DNA of 64,000 nt from Laspinema palackyanum D2c (lineage in GTDB: Bacteria > Cyanobacteriota > Cyanobacteriia > Cyanobacteriales > Laspinemataceae). Position numbers and translations under genes: made by a program. The stretch is from NCBI RefSeq assembly GCF_025370875.1, contig NZ_JAMXFD010000001.1, positions 553,819-617,818 on the forward strand, written 5' to 3'. The notes below the pieces were generated by a model. The model was not told the origin of the DNA and did no database searches. It worked only from the letters and a program-made list of their open reading frames with translations. Below, piece by piece: positions 1 through 11,200 of this stretch. Each line of letters begins with the position of its first letter. Position 1 is the stretch's first letter.

Positions 1-60
1 GCCTATTTCGGCCTCGGGATGCCCTATCTCATCCTCCCCAAAGTTGCTTATTGGCAATAG
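1..60 (+). CDS. C-terminal end of an unidentified protein (left-truncated)
   Basis: Frame 1 is open from the first base to a TAG at 58-60 and encodes a short hydrophobic tail ending LPKVAYWQ. Codon choice and the aromatic/aliphatic mix look like the end of a membrane protein, but only 19 residues are inside the window, so the family cannot be named. It could be a chance open frame. Confidence 0.35.
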   Translation, partial: AYFGLGMPYLILPKVAYWQ

Positions 61-81
61 GTGATTCAATGAGCAAGAGTC

Positions 82-232
82 GGTCCCACTCTGCTTCCGT
101 CACGGGGCGAATATAGCGGTCTACCCCTTTAAAGTCCCAGGTTTGTGGTAAAATTGCGGCGACAGTGATTAATCCCAACGGGGTAACAACACCTGGCGAT
201 CGACCCATTCTAAAATCTTTTTGTAAGACCAA
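82..232 (-). pseudogene. Relic of a B12-binding-type radical SAM protein
   Basis: Reading the minus strand from 232, about 34 residues (near positions 184 to 82) contain PLGLITVAAILPQTWDFK and then RPVTEAEWD. I recognise these as the N-terminal region of the cyanobacterial B12-binding/radical SAM (DUF4070-type) proteins. Sequence before and after this block does not fit the family. There is no cobalamin-binding remainder and no CxxxCxxC radical SAM motif. The open frame ends at 29 and overlaps the tail of the gene stub at 1-60. It is best read as a short genomic relic, not a working gene. The family match is from memory of the conserved block. Confidence 0.5.
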
Positions 233-294
233 AACCTTGGAGGAAACAGGAGTAAAATTTACAGTATCTAGCCCTCCTTATGGAAGGTTTTATT

Positions 295-512
295 GTTCGT
301 AGTAACGACTTCAGTCGTTCTTAATTGTTCGTAGTAACGACTTCAGTCGTTCTTAATTGTTCATAGTAACGACTTCAGTCGTTCTTAATGTTCGTAGTAA
401 CGACTTCAGTCGTTCTCAATTGTTCGTAGTAACGACTTCAGTCGTTCCCTCTTAGTTCGTAGTAACGACTTCAGTCGTTCTCAATTGTTCGTAGTAACGA
501 CTTCAGTCGTTC
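295..512. repeat. Seven-copy array of a 16-bp quasi-palindrome, forward orientation
   Basis: Seven copies of GTTCGTAGTAACGACTTCAG followed by TCGTT are spaced 31-33 bp apart. The 16-bp cores AACGACTTCAGTCGTT start at 304, 336, 368, 399, 431, 464 and 496. Each core is an inverted repeat (AACGACT/AGTCGTT) around an asymmetric TC, so orientation can be read. Linkers are short and variable (TTAATT, CTCAATT, CCCTCTTA). The array lies between the radical-SAM relic and the end of the Calx-beta gene. Repeats of this kind are common in cyanobacterial intergenic DNA. Confidence 0.9.
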
Positions 513-610
513 CCTCCGGAGTTTAAAACCCCCGCCTAATCACTAAAGTCGGTTCATACCCCACGAAAATCTATATTCCGTAAGGTTTTTAGCGCGAATC
601 CTGGGAAGAT

Positions 611-745
611 AACGACTGAAGTCGTTACTACGAAAATGACGAAGATAACGACTGAAGTCGTTACTACGAACATGACGAAGATAACGACTGAAGTCGTTAC
701 TACGAACATGACGAAGATAACGACTGAAGTCGTTACTACGAACAA
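611..745. repeat. Four-copy array of the same palindrome, inverted, 36-bp period
   Basis: Four cores of AACGACTGAAGTCGTT start at 611, 647, 683 and 719, an exact 36-bp period. This is the reverse complement of the core at 295-512. Because 36 is a multiple of three, the array stays open in several frames and creates spurious open frames. It begins ten bases beyond the stop codon of the Calx-beta gene on the minus strand. Transcripts of that gene would therefore end in four successive short hairpins. Confidence 0.9.
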
Positions 746-754
746 TAGAAAACA

Positions 755-3694
755 TTATCCTAGGAGGATATCATCTAGGATGAGCTTGTTGGAAACGCTG
801 CCGAAGCTGACGGAACGTGCGACTCCGGTGAAGGGGACGATCGCCTGGTCAAATTCTGCATAAACATGGGGTAAGGAACCTGCTGCGGTGGTGGATAAGG
901 GGATGGATGCCAAGATGTTGCCGGATGCGTTTAATCCATCATAGAGAGTGACGGTGTGATTGGCGAAGGGGGAGGCATAGAAGAAGGAGAGTTGATTGTC
1001 AAATCCCCCTTCTACATTCATGACGATCGCCGAGTTTTCTCCGTAAGTGAGGGCAGTTGTACCGCTGGGGGGTGGGGCAAAGTTGCCGCCGAATTCATCG
1101 GGAATTCCCAAGGCATCTAAGGCATCGTTACTCATGATTCCCAAGGCGTTGGTGGAAAAAGATATCCCGCGATCGCCATAAAATCCGCTCACTGGGTCTA
1201 AATTTCTCACCCCTTCAAAGTTGAGTAAGGCAGGTAGATCGCTGCGGGGAATGACGAGGGTGGCACTACTTTGTGTCCCAATTTCTACCCCTGGAGTGGG
1301 ATTGACTAAGGCCAGATTGAGGGTTTCGGCAACTTCGGCGATCGCATCAGTGACCATCGGAATGGTCACGGTTTGAACGGTTTCTCCGGGAGCAAAGTTC
1401 ACCGGAATCGGGGTATTATTGTAATCAAAGGGTGCAGTGGCCGTCCCATCCCCTAAAACTACGGTTGCACCGGCAGGGAGATCAAGTCCTCCTGCGCGGG
1501 TGACGGTGACGGCGAGAATTGCGGTGCCCTCTTCTTCGACGGTGAAGGTTGGCGCACTAAATTCTAGGCGGATATCATTATCTAAAACCGCTAAAGTTGC
1601 TGCATTTTGCGGGCCAATTCTTGCACCTTGACTGGGATTTGTGAGGGTTAATTGGACGGTTTCGTTGGGTTCGCTTTCGATGTCATTGACGATGGGAACG
1701 GCAACGGTTTGGACGGTTTCTCCCGGGGCAAAATTGACGAGAATTGGGGTATTATTGTAATCCAAGGGAGCAGTGGCAGTGCCATTAGTGAGGGCGATCA
1801 CGGCGGAAAAAGCGCTCTCCAGTCGGCCTTCCCGGGTGACGGTTACGGGTGCGATCGCTGTGCCATCTTCATTGACAACAAAGTTCCCTCCACTAAACTG
1901 CAACAGCACATCATTATCGATAGTCGTGAACACTGCCGTATTCGGTTCCCCTAGGGTTGCCTCCCCGGTGGGATTGAGTAAGGCGAGATTGATGGTTTCA
2001 TCCGGTTCTAGTGTGTCATCATCCACCAGGGGAATGGCCACGGTTTGGAGGGTTTCTCCGGGTGCAAAGTCTACAGAAATTGGGGTGGGGTCGTAATCCA
2101 TAGGCGCCGTGGCGGTGCCATCACTTAATCCAAGGGTGACACCTATGGGGATTCCCGTAAACCCAATGCGCTGAACTTGGACGGGTTGAATGGGGGTACC
2201 GTCCTCGACTGCATTAAAATCGGGACGAGTAAACTGCAAGGCAGTATCATTATCGACAATAGTCAATGTGGCGGTATTCGGGGTTCCGAGGGTTGCGCCT
2301 CCGGTGGGATTAACTAAAGTGAGAGATAATGTTTCATCGGGTTCTATACGGTTATCGTTGACGATCGGAATTGAAACGGTTTGAGTGGTTTCTCCTGCGG
2401 CAAAGGTTACGGAAATCGGGGTAGTATCGAAATCCTCCGTTGCAGTTGCCGTGTCTTCTTCTAGGGCAATAGTTACGGTAACGGGACGATTGAGGGAACC
2501 TGTGCGGGTTAGGGTGACAGGAACAATGGGGATACCATCTTCCCCGGTTTGAAAGTCTGTTTGATTGAACTGTACAGTAACGGGATTAACGGTTTCATCG
2601 ATTAGGGTGAAGCTGGCGGTATTGGTTGTGCCTAGGGTTGCGCCTCCGGTGGGGGTGGTGAGGGTCAACCCTAGAGTTTCGACCCCTGCGGCAATCAGTT
2701 CATTGACGAGAGGAATCGTGACGGTTTGTGCGGTGACTCCCGGGGCCAAGTTTACCGGAACCTGCGGGATATTCAGATTACCGGGAGGGGTGGGGAGATT
2801 GGGGGCGAGGGAGATGGTTGCGCCGACTGTATTCTCAACTCTCCCACTGCGGAGGACGGTGATGGTGGCAACGGCCTCACCTTGGTCATTGAGGGTCAAG
2901 GTTTGCTGACCTAAAGAGAGTTCCACGTCGTCATCAAGAATGGTGATGGTGGATTGCGATCGCCCGGAGAGAAGCACATTTGCCGTGGGATTGACTAAAC
3001 TCACCGAGAAGGTTTCCGTCGGTTCCACAAGGTTATCATCAATAATCGGAATCGTGACCACCGCTTGAGATTGTCTGGGGGCAAAGGTGACCACCCGAGG
3101 TCCTCCGATGTAATCTGCTGAGGCGATCGCCGTTCCATCGGTGGGCAGAACTGTGACACTGGCCGTCTCACTTAGGTTGCCGGTGCGAACCAACCTCACT
3201 TCTACACTGGAAACCCCCTCCTGAACTGTAAAATTGGCGGCAGTCAACTCGACAATACTTGCCAGGGGGTCTAGGGTTTCATTTAAAAAATCCGTGGCAT
3301 CCAAATTAATCGACCCGGATACCTCCCCAATGACCTGGCGATCGCCATTCTGGACCACCACCAATTGAGTGGCGATCGCCACCGGATTGGAATTTCCATT
3401 TCCCGTTCGTTCAAAAATCGGTTCTAGGCGAATTTGGGCAGTTCTTAAGGTCCGGGAAACTGCCAGTCTATCCACCCCTTTTTGAAAATCAACAATCGTA
3501 TCTCTGCCGGATTCCAGAACAAAAATATCCGCCCCGGGACCGCCAATTAAGGTATCTTCTCCTAGACCTCCAAAGAGAATATCTTCTCCCGCATTACCCA
3601 GGATAGAATCATTCCCATCCCCGCCAATGATGGTATCGTTGCTGTCGGGACCAATTAAAGTATTCCCTTGATTATCCCCAAAAATGAACGTCAT
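755..3694 (-). CDS. RTX/Calx-beta repeat protein, probably secreted
   Basis: A 979-residue protein. Residues ~14-58 carry RTX-type glycine/aspartate nonapeptides ([21 protein letters not shown]) expected to bind calcium. About six Calx-beta domains follow between residues ~147 and 800. Each ends near [16 protein letters not shown]-like boundaries and contains the recurring [10 protein letters not shown] and EPDETLNL motifs. The last ~165 residues form an unrelated beta-rich domain resembling those found before PEP-CTERM anchors, but no anchor is present. There is no N-terminal signal peptide. RTX proteins usually leave by type I secretion, though there the repeats sit near the C-terminus, whereas here they are N-terminal. 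No secretion genes are nearby. A role in the cell surface or extracellular matrix is inferred. The start is the ATG at 3694, with AGGAGGAT just upstream on the minus strand. Confidence 0.85.
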   Translation of the reverse strand: MTFIFGDNQGNTLIGPDSNDTIIGGDGNDSILGNAGEDILFGGLGEDTLIGGPGADIFVLESGRDTIVDFQKGVDRLAVSRTLRTAQIRLEPIFERTGNGNSNPVAIATQLVVVQNGDRQVIGEVSGSINLDATDFLNETLDPLASIVELTAANFTVQEGVSSVEVRLVRTGNLSETASVTVLPTDGTAIASADYIGGPRVVTFAPRQSQAVVTIPIIDDNLVEPTETFSVSLVNPTANVLLSGRSQSTITILDDDVELSLGQQTLTLNDQGEAVATITVLRSGRVENTVGATISLAPNLPTPPGNLNIPQVPVNLAPGVTAQTVTIPLVNELIAAGVETLGLTLTTPTGGATLGTTNTASFTLIDETVNPVTVQFNQTDFQTGEDGIPIVPVTLTRTGSLNRPVTVTIALEEDTATATEDFDTTPISVTFAAGETTQTVSIPIVNDNRIEPDETLSLTLVNPTGGATLGTPNTATLTIVDNDTALQFTRPDFNAVEDGTPIQPVQVQRIGFTGIPIGVTLGLSDGTATAPMDYDPTPISVDFAPGETLQTVAIPLVDDDTLEPDETINLALLNPTGEATLGEPNTAVFTTIDNDVLLQFSGGNFVVNEDGTAIAPVTVTREGRLESAFSAVIALTNGTATAPLDYNNTPILVNFAPGETVQTVAVPIVNDIESEPNETVQLTLTNPSQGARIGPQNAATLAVLDNDIRLEFSAPTFTVEEEGTAILAVTVTRAGGLDLPAGATVVLGDGTATAPFDYNNTPIPVNFAPGETVQTVTIPMVTDAIAEVAETLNLALVNPTPGVEIGTQSSATLVIPRSDLPALLNFEGVRNLDPVSGFYGDRGISFSTNALGIMSNDALDALGIPDEFGGNFAPPPSGTTALTYGENSAIVMNVEGGFDNQLSFFYASPFANHTVTLYDGLNASGNILASIPLSTTAAGSLPHVYAEFDQAIVPFTGVARSVSFGSVSNKLILDDILLG

Positions 3695-4311
3695 CCGTTA
3701 ATCCTCCTATTAACCCGTTGTGCTTTGCCCCAATGCACCCCAATGCATCTGATCGCGAAGCGGGGCGTCGGCACGATCTGGCATTTAAACTCACTGGAAA
3801 TTGCCCTGGAAAATGGGTAATTCCCATCCGCCTAAATTTTCTCAGACTCTCCCCAAGGGACAGCGGAAAAAATGAATCTTTGATTTTCTTAAATGGGTGA
3901 AGAGTTTAATGCCACACCCATCGGTTTTTTCCCCATTTGAAGACCCCTTTAAATCATCCGGCAGTTCACGCCAGCAATTTGCTGCGGATCCAGTTGCCTG
4001 CCGATGCCACATCGAGACCCAACTGTAAGCGTTTTCGATATAGCATCTGACGTAGTTTCAGCGTCCAGATGCTCCCTGACGGTAAAATTCCTGGTAAAAA
4101 TAGTAGCATATTGGCGGGGGTCAAGGATGAGAAGCGTCACCTCAAATCTGCCAGTTGGCAACGGATTAGGGCCTTAAACCGGGTTGCTTCTCCCGAGGTT
4201 CTCATCCTGCCTCAGACGCTACAGGCAGCAACCGGGGGTCTCCAAATTTCCTCAAGAGTATGTCAAAATATCGATGCAAACGCGATCGAGCAATTGAGTA
4301 GGAGATTAGTC
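3695..4311. other. Intergenic region and long leader before leuS
   Basis: 617 bp between the divergently transcribed Calx-beta gene and leuS. The leuS frame stays open back to 4069, but the extra 81 residues do not resemble LeuRS. They are probably untranslated leader. No convincing promoter, riboswitch or repeat was recognised. Confidence 0.5.
4300..4304 (+). promoter_or_regulatory. Shine-Dalgarno fixing the leuS start
   Basis: AGGAG lies seven bases before the GTG at 4312. The GTG is followed by codons for ESRYNP, the usual beginning of cyanobacterial LeuRS. This favours the GTG over the ATG at 4069. Confidence 0.75.
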
Positions 4312-6876
4312 GTGGAATCCCGTTATAATCCCGCATCCCTTGAGGAAAAGTGGCAACAAACTTGGACAGAACGCCAGTTATACCAAACCCCAGAAACCCG
4401 CGATCGGCCTAAATTTTATGCCCTGTCCATGTTTCCCTATCCCTCGGGAAACCTGCACATGGGTCATGTCCGAGTTTACACTATCACCGACGTGATTGGT
4501 CGTCTCAAGCGGATGCAAGGGTATCGCGTCCTGAATCCGATGGGATGGGATGCCTTTGGACTTCCGGCAGAAAATGCCGCCATTGAACGCGGGATTCATC
4601 CGGCGAAATGGACCTATCAAAATATCGCCCAGATGAAACAACAATTGGAACGTCTGGGAATTGCCTTCGATTGGACTAGAGAAGTCGCCACCTGTTCCCC
4701 GGATTATTACAAATGGACCCAGTGGATATTTTTGCAGTTTTTTAATGCTGGACTCGCCTACCAAAAAGAAGCGGCAGTCAATTGGGACCCCATCGACCAA
4801 ACCGTACTCGCCAATGAACAAGTGGATAATGAGGGTCGGTCCTGGCGATCGGGGGCTAAAGTTGAGCGGAAATTGCTCAAACAATGGTTTTTCAAAATTA
4901 CCGATTATGCTGAACAATTACTCAATGATTTAGACCAATTAACCGGCTGGCCGGAACGGGTTAAACTAATGCAAGCCAACTGGATTGGTAAATCCGTCGG
5001 CGCTTATTTAGAATTCCCCATTGTTGGCAGTACGGAAAAAGTTGCTGTTTTTACCACCCGTCCCGACACGGTTTATGGGGTAACTTATGTTGTTTTAGCC
5101 CCAGAACATCCCTTAACCCGACAAGTCACCACTCCAGACCGATTAGCAGCGGTTGAATCCTTCATTGCAGAAGTTAGCAATCAAAGCGAATTAGAACGCA
5201 CTGCCGACGATAAACCCAAACGAGGAATTCCGACTGGAGGAACGGCGATTAATCCCTTTACTGGGGAAGAGATTCCGATATGGATTGCCGATTATGTCCT
5301 TTATGAATATGGAACCGGCGCGGTCATGGGAGTTCCCGCCCATGATGTCCGGGATTTCAAATTTGCCCGGGAACAGAACTTACCCATTAAACAAGTAATT
5401 GTTCGCGCCGATGCTGCGGATGAAAAAGCTGAGTTAAAAGAGGCTTATACCGAACCCGGAATTGTGATTAATTCCGACATTTTCAATGGCATGGAATCGA
5501 CTACAGCCAAAGGTGAAATTATCGCCCATGCCGAAAAGCAAAAATGGGGTAAGGCGCGAATCCAATATCGCCTCAGAGATTGGCTGATTTCTCGTCAACG
5601 CTATTGGGGTGCACCGATTCCCGTGATTCACTGTCCCAGTTGCGGCGCAGTCCCCGTTCCCGATGAAGATTTGCCCGTGCAATTGCCGGAAGATGTGGCC
5701 TTTTCCGGACGGGGATTATCTCCCTTATCCCAATTAGAAAGCTGGGTGAACGTGCCTTGTCCCAGTTGTGGAGAACCGGCGAAACGGGAAACCGACACGA
5801 TGGATACCTTTATCGATTCATCTTGGTATTTCTTGCGCTATCCCGATGCTCAAAATGCGGACAAAGCCTTTGATACCCAGCAGGTGAATGATTGGTTGCC
5901 CGTGGATCAATATGTGGGGGGAATTGAACACGCAATTTTGCATTTACTCTATTCGCGATTCTTTACCAAGGTATTGCGCGATCGGGGTTTATTGAACTTT
6001 GATGAACCATTCCAACGCCTGCTGACTCAGGGGATGGTCCAGGGTTTAACCTACAAAAATCCGCAAACCGGGAAATACATTCCTTCCGCCCAAGTGAATG
6101 CCAGTGACCCGAAATACCCGGAAACGGGAGAACCGTTGCAAGTCTTCTATGAGAAGATGTCCAAATCCAAATATAACGGCGTTGACCCCTTAGAAGTGTT
6201 GGGAAAATATGGGGCTGATACGGCGCGGATGTTTATTCTATTTAAAGCGCCACCGGAGAAAGATTTAGAATGGGAAGATGCCGACGTTGAGGGACAATAC
6301 CGCTTTTTAAATCGGGTTTGGCGGTTGGTCACAGAATATGCAGAAACCACTCCCGCGAAAGAGGTGAAAGGGGAGTTGAGCAAAGCCGAAAAAGAATTGC
6401 GGCGATCGATTCATACGGCAATTAAAGAAATCACCGAGGATTTAGAAGGAGAGTATCAGTTTAATACAGCAGTTTCGGAGTTGATGAAACTCAGTAATGC
6501 CTTGAATGATGCAGACTGCAAAAATTCTGCAATTTATACCGAAGGCATCAAAACCCTGTTGATTTTGTTGGCCCCGTTTGCACCGCATATTGCCGAGGAA
6601 TTGTGGCAGGAAATTGGCAATCAAACCTTAGTTCATGAGCAATCTTGGCCTGGGGTAGATTTGGATGCGTTGGTGGTGGATGAAATCACCTTAGTGATTC
6701 AAATTAGTGGCAAGACGCGGGGAACGATTCAGGTGCCTGCACAAGCAACTCGGGAGGAGTTGGAACAGTATGCGCGGGAGTCGGAAGTCGCCCAGAAGTA
6801 TATTACAGGACAGGAGATTAAAAAGGCGATCGTTGTTCCGGGTAAGTTGGTGAATTTTGTGCTGGGGAAATCCTAA
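4312..6876 (+). CDS. leuS: Leucine--tRNA ligase
   Basis: Class I aminoacyl-tRNA synthetase that charges tRNA-Leu in the cytoplasm. Counted from the GTG at 4312 it is 854 residues, normal for bacterial LeuRS. Visible landmarks are the HIGH-type signature in [12 protein letters not shown] near residue 50, the editing-domain TTRPDT motif, cysteine pairs of a zinc-binding insertion (HCPSCG and CPSCG), the KMSKSKYNG (KMSKS) loop, and a C-terminal tRNA-binding domain. An in-frame ATG at 4069 would add 81 residues unlike the family. A bulged hairpin follows the stop. It stands alone on the plus strand between unrelated genes. Confidence 0.97.
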   Translation: MESRYNPASLEEKWQQTWTERQLYQTPETRDRPKFYALSMFPYPSGNLHMGHVRVYTITDVIGRLKRMQGYRVLNPMGWDAFGLPAENAAIERGIHPAKWTYQNIAQMKQQLERLGIAFDWTREVATCSPDYYKWTQWIFLQFFNAGLAYQKEAAVNWDPIDQTVLANEQVDNEGRSWRSGAKVERKLLKQWFFKITDYAEQLLNDLDQLTGWPERVKLMQANWIGKSVGAYLEFPIVGSTEKVAVFTTRPDTVYGVTYVVLAPEHPLTRQVTTPDRLAAVESFIAEVSNQSELERTADDKPKRGIPTGGTAINPFTGEEIPIWIADYVLYEYGTGAVMGVPAHDVRDFKFAREQNLPIKQVIVRADAADEKAELKEAYTEPGIVINSDIFNGMESTTAKGEIIAHAEKQKWGKARIQYRLRDWLISRQRYWGAPIPVIHCPSCGAVPVPDEDLPVQLPEDVAFSGRGLSPLSQLESWVNVPCPSCGEPAKRETDTMDTFIDSSWYFLRYPDAQNADKAFDTQQVNDWLPVDQYVGGIEHAILHLLYSRFFTKVLRDRGLLNFDEPFQRLLTQGMVQGLTYKNPQTGKYIPSAQVNASDPKYPETGEPLQVFYEKMSKSKYNGVDPLEVLGKYGADTARMFILFKAPPEKDLEWEDADVEGQYRFLNRVWRLVTEYAETTPAKEVKGELSKAEKELRRSIHTAIKEITEDLEGEYQFNTAVSELMKLSNALNDADCKNSAIYTEGIKTLLILLAPFAPHIAEELWQEIGNQTLVHEQSWPGVDLDALVVDEITLVIQISGKTRGTIQVPAQATREELEQYARESEVAQKYITGQEIKKAIVVPGKLVNFVLGKS

Positions 6877-6904
6877 TATGGATAGGGATTAAGAAGCGGG
6901 GAAG

Positions 6905-6930
6905 AGAGGGGCAATTTGTAAATTGCCTCT
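6905..6930 (+). terminator. Terminator-like hairpin after leuS
   Basis: AGAGG-GG-CAATTT (6905-6917) pairs with AAATTGCCTCT (6920-6930), leaving a GG bulge and a two-base loop. The downstream tract is only weakly T-rich. Confidence 0.5.
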
Positions 6931-6945
6931 ATCTTCCCGTTTATA

Positions 6946-7035
6946 GTAACGACTGAAGTTGTTACTATGAATCGGGGAAGAGAACGACTGAAGTCGTTAC
7001 TACGAACATTGGAAGAGAACCACTGAAGTCGTTAG
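6946..7035. repeat. Three diverged copies of the 16-bp palindrome
   Basis: Cores start at 6948, 6983 and 7018 (35-bp period), in the same orientation as the 611-745 array. The first has GTTGTT for GTCGTT and the last AACCACT for AACGACT. These are decayed members of the family at 295-745. Confidence 0.85.
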
Positions 7036-7126
7036 TGGAGGGGTTGGCTAGAATGAGAAAGAACCGATCGCAGGTGAAACTGCGATCGCCTCGGCTGCAT
7101 CTAGTTGCACCCACTGTTTAGAAACT

Positions 7127-8188
7127 ATGCAATCAATCATGTTTAGAAAACCTAAAATAATTGCAACGATTCTCCTAGCATTCGCGATCGCGGTGGCGGT
7201 CCATTGGATTGGGTTTGATCGCCCGATCTTCGCCCAATCCCCTATCCCAGAAACGACCATTGCCGCCAACTCCCTGCAATTAGCACCTCCAATTGACTGC
7301 ACTATAGACGAAGATTGCTTTATTTTGCTGTATCCCGATCGCGACCCCGGACCGGGAGAAGTGGATTTCGGTTGTGGGAGGCAAACCTTTGATGGTCACA
7401 CAGGGACCGATTTTGGCGTTGCCAATACAGACAAAATGAACGCTGGGGTTGCGGTCCTGGCTTCCGCCCCGGGTAAGGTGTTGCGGGTCCGCGATGGGGT
7501 CAGCGATCGCCTGATTACGGACCCCAAACAACTGGAAGCCGTAGAAGGGCGAGAATGTGGCAATGGGGTGTTTATTGAACATGGCAATGGGTGGGAAACT
7601 CAATACTGTCATCTGCGCAATGGGAGTGTTGCAGTCCGTCCCGGAATGGAGGTGGAGAGGGGGACGGTTTTAGGCATGGTTGGCGCTTCTGGGGCCGCAT
7701 CGTTCCCTCAAGTTCAGATTACCGCCCGGTATGAAGGAGAGGTGGTTGACCCGTTTGTGGGACCGGAAGCAGGTCCCGGTTGTCAGGTGTCGCGCAATCC
7801 GATTTGGACCGTTCCCCTGGATTATACTCCGACAGGGGCGATCGATGCCGGTTTTGCGGATACGCCTCCGGAAATGGATGCGTTGTGGGAAGGGGGATTT
7901 CCCCAAGGTGAGCTATCTCAAGATATTCCGGCCATTTTGTTCTGGGTACATATATACGGGGTGTTAGCGGGGGATAGTTATCAGTTTAAGTTGATTGCAC
8001 CCAATGGACAGGCCAGCGTGGAAGATACCGACGAAATCACTTCCCCCAGTAAACTCTGGATGGGTTATGTCGGTAAACCCAACAATCCCGATCGCCCGAT
8101 CGCACCGGGGGTCTGGCGTGGGGAGTATCAATTATCCCGAGGGGGTGAGGTCCTGGTGGATCTCGTTCGGGAAATTGAAGTGAGGTAA
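7127..8188 (+). CDS. Secreted M23/LytM-fold protein with degenerate active site
   Basis: 353 residues with an N-terminal signal peptide (hydrophobic stretch then FAQS near residue 38). Residues ~70-215 have the LytM/M23 layout: GHTGTDFG gives the usual first zinc ligands (H and D), and EHGNGWETQYCHL matches the central strand. The last motif, normally HxH in a sequence like PHLHFEV, reads FPQVQIT here, so both histidines are glutamine. Zinc endopeptidase activity is therefore doubtful. The protein may bind peptidoglycan or regulate amidases, as degenerate LytM proteins do. The C-terminal ~130 residues form an unassigned beta-rich region. Two start codons (7127 and 7139) are possible. Neither has a clear ribosome-binding site. 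Confidence 0.8.
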   Translation: MQSIMFRKPKIIATILLAFAIAVAVHWIGFDRPIFAQSPIPETTIAANSLQLAPPIDCTIDEDCFILLYPDRDPGPGEVDFGCGRQTFDGHTGTDFGVANTDKMNAGVAVLASAPGKVLRVRDGVSDRLITDPKQLEAVEGRECGNGVFIEHGNGWETQYCHLRNGSVAVRPGMEVERGTVLGMVGASGAASFPQVQITARYEGEVVDPFVGPEAGPGCQVSRNPIWTVPLDYTPTGAIDAGFADTPPEMDALWEGGFPQGELSQDIPAILFWVHIYGVLAGDSYQFKLIAPNGQASVEDTDEITSPSKLWMGYVGKPNNPDRPIAPGVWRGEYQLSRGGEVLVDLVREIEVR

Positions 8189-8198
8189 AATATAACTT

Positions 8199-8223
8199 CG
8201 TGACTTGGTTTTACCGAGTCACG
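8199..8223. terminator. Bidirectional terminator between convergent genes
   Basis: CGTGACTTGGT and ACCGAGTCACG form an 11-bp stem (one G-T pair) with a three-base loop. It sits in the 48-bp gap between the convergent M23-like gene and the CHASE2 gene. Confidence 0.7.
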
Positions 8224-8236
8224 AGTACCCGGTTTG

Positions 8237-11200
8237 CTATTTTTCGGTCATTGCTTCTATCCCGGCCCACCCTTGAGGAACCCCCTGTTGAATATATTTC
8301 TCACAACGCTGTAAATATAGAAGCGCCGCCCGATCGCTGGGGTTAAGGGTGATAATTTGCTGAAAGAGGCTTTGAGATGTCTCAAAATTGCCTTCTTTGT
8401 AAGCGGTGATCGCCATTTCAAAATTGGCTAGGGTTTTGTTTTTAAACTCGATGCGATCGGGGGATTCAGAATCGTAAATTTCAAAGACTGAGATGCTGGC
8501 TTTTTTTCCTTTGACTTGCACTCGGTCTAAAAATCGATATTGATAACAATTCCGGTTATTCAATTGATTGAGGGTATCTTCACTAATCAAAATTTCTGCA
8601 CCATACAGTTTGGTTAATCCTTCCAAACGAGAGGCTAAGTTGACCGCATCAGAAATGACGGTACTTTCCATCCGGTCTTGTTCGCCAATGGTTCCTAACA
8701 TTAAACTGCCAGTATGTAAACCGATGCCGATTTGAATAGGGACTTTGCCGAGTTGTTGTCGCTGTTCGTTGAATAGTTGGACTCGCTGCTGCATGGCGAT
8801 CGCCCCAGAGACAGCATCATCAGCAGAGTCAGGAAATAAGGCCATAATTGCATCCCCAATATATTTGTCAATAAATCCATTATGTTCGGGAATGACGGGG
8901 CTAACGCGACTTAAATAACTATTAATAAAATCAAACGTTTCTTCCGGAGACATGGTTTCCGAGAGGCTGGTAAATTGCCGGATATCGGAAAATAAAATGG
9001 TCATTTCTTTTTTGATGTGGTTGCCCAATTTCACATCAACAATACTTTCTTGTCCTAAAAATTTTAAAAAGTCATGGGGGACAAATCTGCCATAAGCCGC
9101 ATTAATTTTAGCAAGGCGAATATGGGTTTTAATTCGGGTCAGTAGTTCATTTTTATTAAAAGGTTTCATCAGATAATCATTGGCCCCGGCGTTAAACCCT
9201 TCTACCAGGTCAGAAACTTGATTTTTGGCAGTAAGCATGACGATGGGGAGGTCGATCGCCGCAAATTGTTGACGAATTTTTTCGCAAACTTCATATCCGG
9301 TCATCCGAGGCATCATGACGTCAAGCAGGATTAAGTCGGGCTTAAAGCCATTTTCAATAATTTCTAGGGCTTTTAAACCATTGGCGGCGCGGGTAATGGC
9401 GTAATTTTGCAGAGAGAGGGTATTCGCGAGAACTTGCAGATTGATGGGTTCATCATCGACGATTAAAATTTTAAATTCTGCACCTTCGGCGATGTGAATT
9501 TCTGTGACGAGAACGGGGGGATTTGAATAAGGCTGGTCACTGCCTGGGGCTGGGGTACGGATGATGTTTTCCGAAGCAACTACGGGGGGTTTTGTAGGGG
9601 CGACGGTGGCGGTTGTTTGGGGTAAGGTAAAGGTAAAGTGTGACCCTTTTCCGACTTCAGATTCAACCTCAATGGTTCCGTGATGTAATTCAATGAGTTG
9701 CTTGGCGATCGCCAATCCCAATCCCGTTCCCCCATATTCTCGGGCGGTGGAACCATCCGCTTGTTCAAAGGATTCAAAAATGCGACTGATTTTGTCTTGG
9801 GGAATACCAATTCCGGTATCGGTAACGGTAATGGCTACGAAGTCTTCTACAATTTTAGCCGAAACTTCAACGAAGCCGGATTCGGTAAATTTGATGCCAT
9901 TACCGATGAGGTTATGGAGGATTTGCTGCACCCGATTTTCATCGGCATTGACGGCGATAAAGTCTGGGGGGATGGCATTAATCAGTTGCAACTCTTTATC
10001 CCCAATTAGGGGTTTGCTGAGGTTGAGAACGACTTGGGCGATCGCCCGCAAATCCAAGGGTTTGAGTTGCAGTTCAATCTTTTTATGTTTGAGTTGAGAA
10101 AAATCCAGGATATCATTGACTAAATGAGATAACCGGCGACCGCTGCTGGTAATGGTTTCTAAGTTGAAAATAGTCGGGTCTGATAAGGGTCCCGTTACCC
10201 CATCAATTAAGGAATCGGCAATGCCAATAATCCCATTGAGGGGGGTTCTCAGTTCATGGGAAGTATTGGCTAGAAATTCATCTTTTAGTCCATCAAGACG
10301 TTTAAGTTCTTGATTTTTTTCTTCTAAAGTCTTCGCATATTCAGCTAATTGCTGATAGGATAATTTCAGGTTACTCCAGAGGGTGTAACCGATGCTGAAT
10401 ACTCCCGCAGTGACGAGGGCTAAGACGGGGGTGAAGACGGGAATTAATAAACCGGACAAAAACGCGATGTAGGAAGTACCAATTAGGACAACGGTCCCGA
10501 GGAGAATTCCCAGTCCGCACCAGCGGGTTTTCAGCCAGAGGGAACCGAGGATAGCACTATATCCAGAACTGAGAAAAATTAACCCCCATTTAAAGGATTT
10601 GGGGGTGGGATAGAGCATCGGACGATTGTCGAGGGCGCTACTTAAAATTTGGCTGGTTAAGTTGGCATGAATGACCACTCCGGGCATTAATTCAGGGTTG
10701 CCAAACAGGGTATTCGTATAGGGGGTTTGAAAGGAGTCATTCAGACTCGGGGCTGAAGCCCCGATGAAGATAATGCGATCGCGGAAGAAATCCGGGGGAA
10801 TTCTATTTTGTAAAACCTCGGTGAGGGAAATGTGAGCAAATCTGTCGAGTCCCCCGCGATAGTTGACTAATATTTGATAGCCACCCCCATCTTGTTTGCT
10901 ATATTCTCCCTCGTTGCCGGTGAGGGGAATAAATGTCCCTTGGCCCAGTTTATAAATGGATTGGGCTTCATCAGCAACTGACAATTGAATCCCTTCTGTT
11001 TCTAAATATTTTAAGCCTAAAAAGGTGGCGATTCCTTCGCGTAATGTCCCATCGGGTTTCCCCACTAATACCATACCCCGGCGGATTTTGCCATCGCGAT
11101 CGAGTAACATATCGTTGGCGGCTACTTGTCCGAGTTCCGCTAATCGGGGCGGAGGGGCAATCGGATTTCCGGCAACTTTTTCTACCCCAATTAGATTAGG

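Noticed and set aside
295-745. Possible CRISPR array
   Set aside because: Repeat units are short palindromes with 10-20 bp linkers that are themselves similar, not unique 30-40 bp spacers, and orientation flips between the two arrays.
636-863. Open frames through the 36-bp repeats
   Set aside because: They exist only because the period is a multiple of three; they have no start signal and no protein family features.
4378-4917. 179-codon minus-strand frame inside leuS
   Set aside because: Antisense shadow of a well-conserved gene with no ribosome-binding site or recognisable domain.
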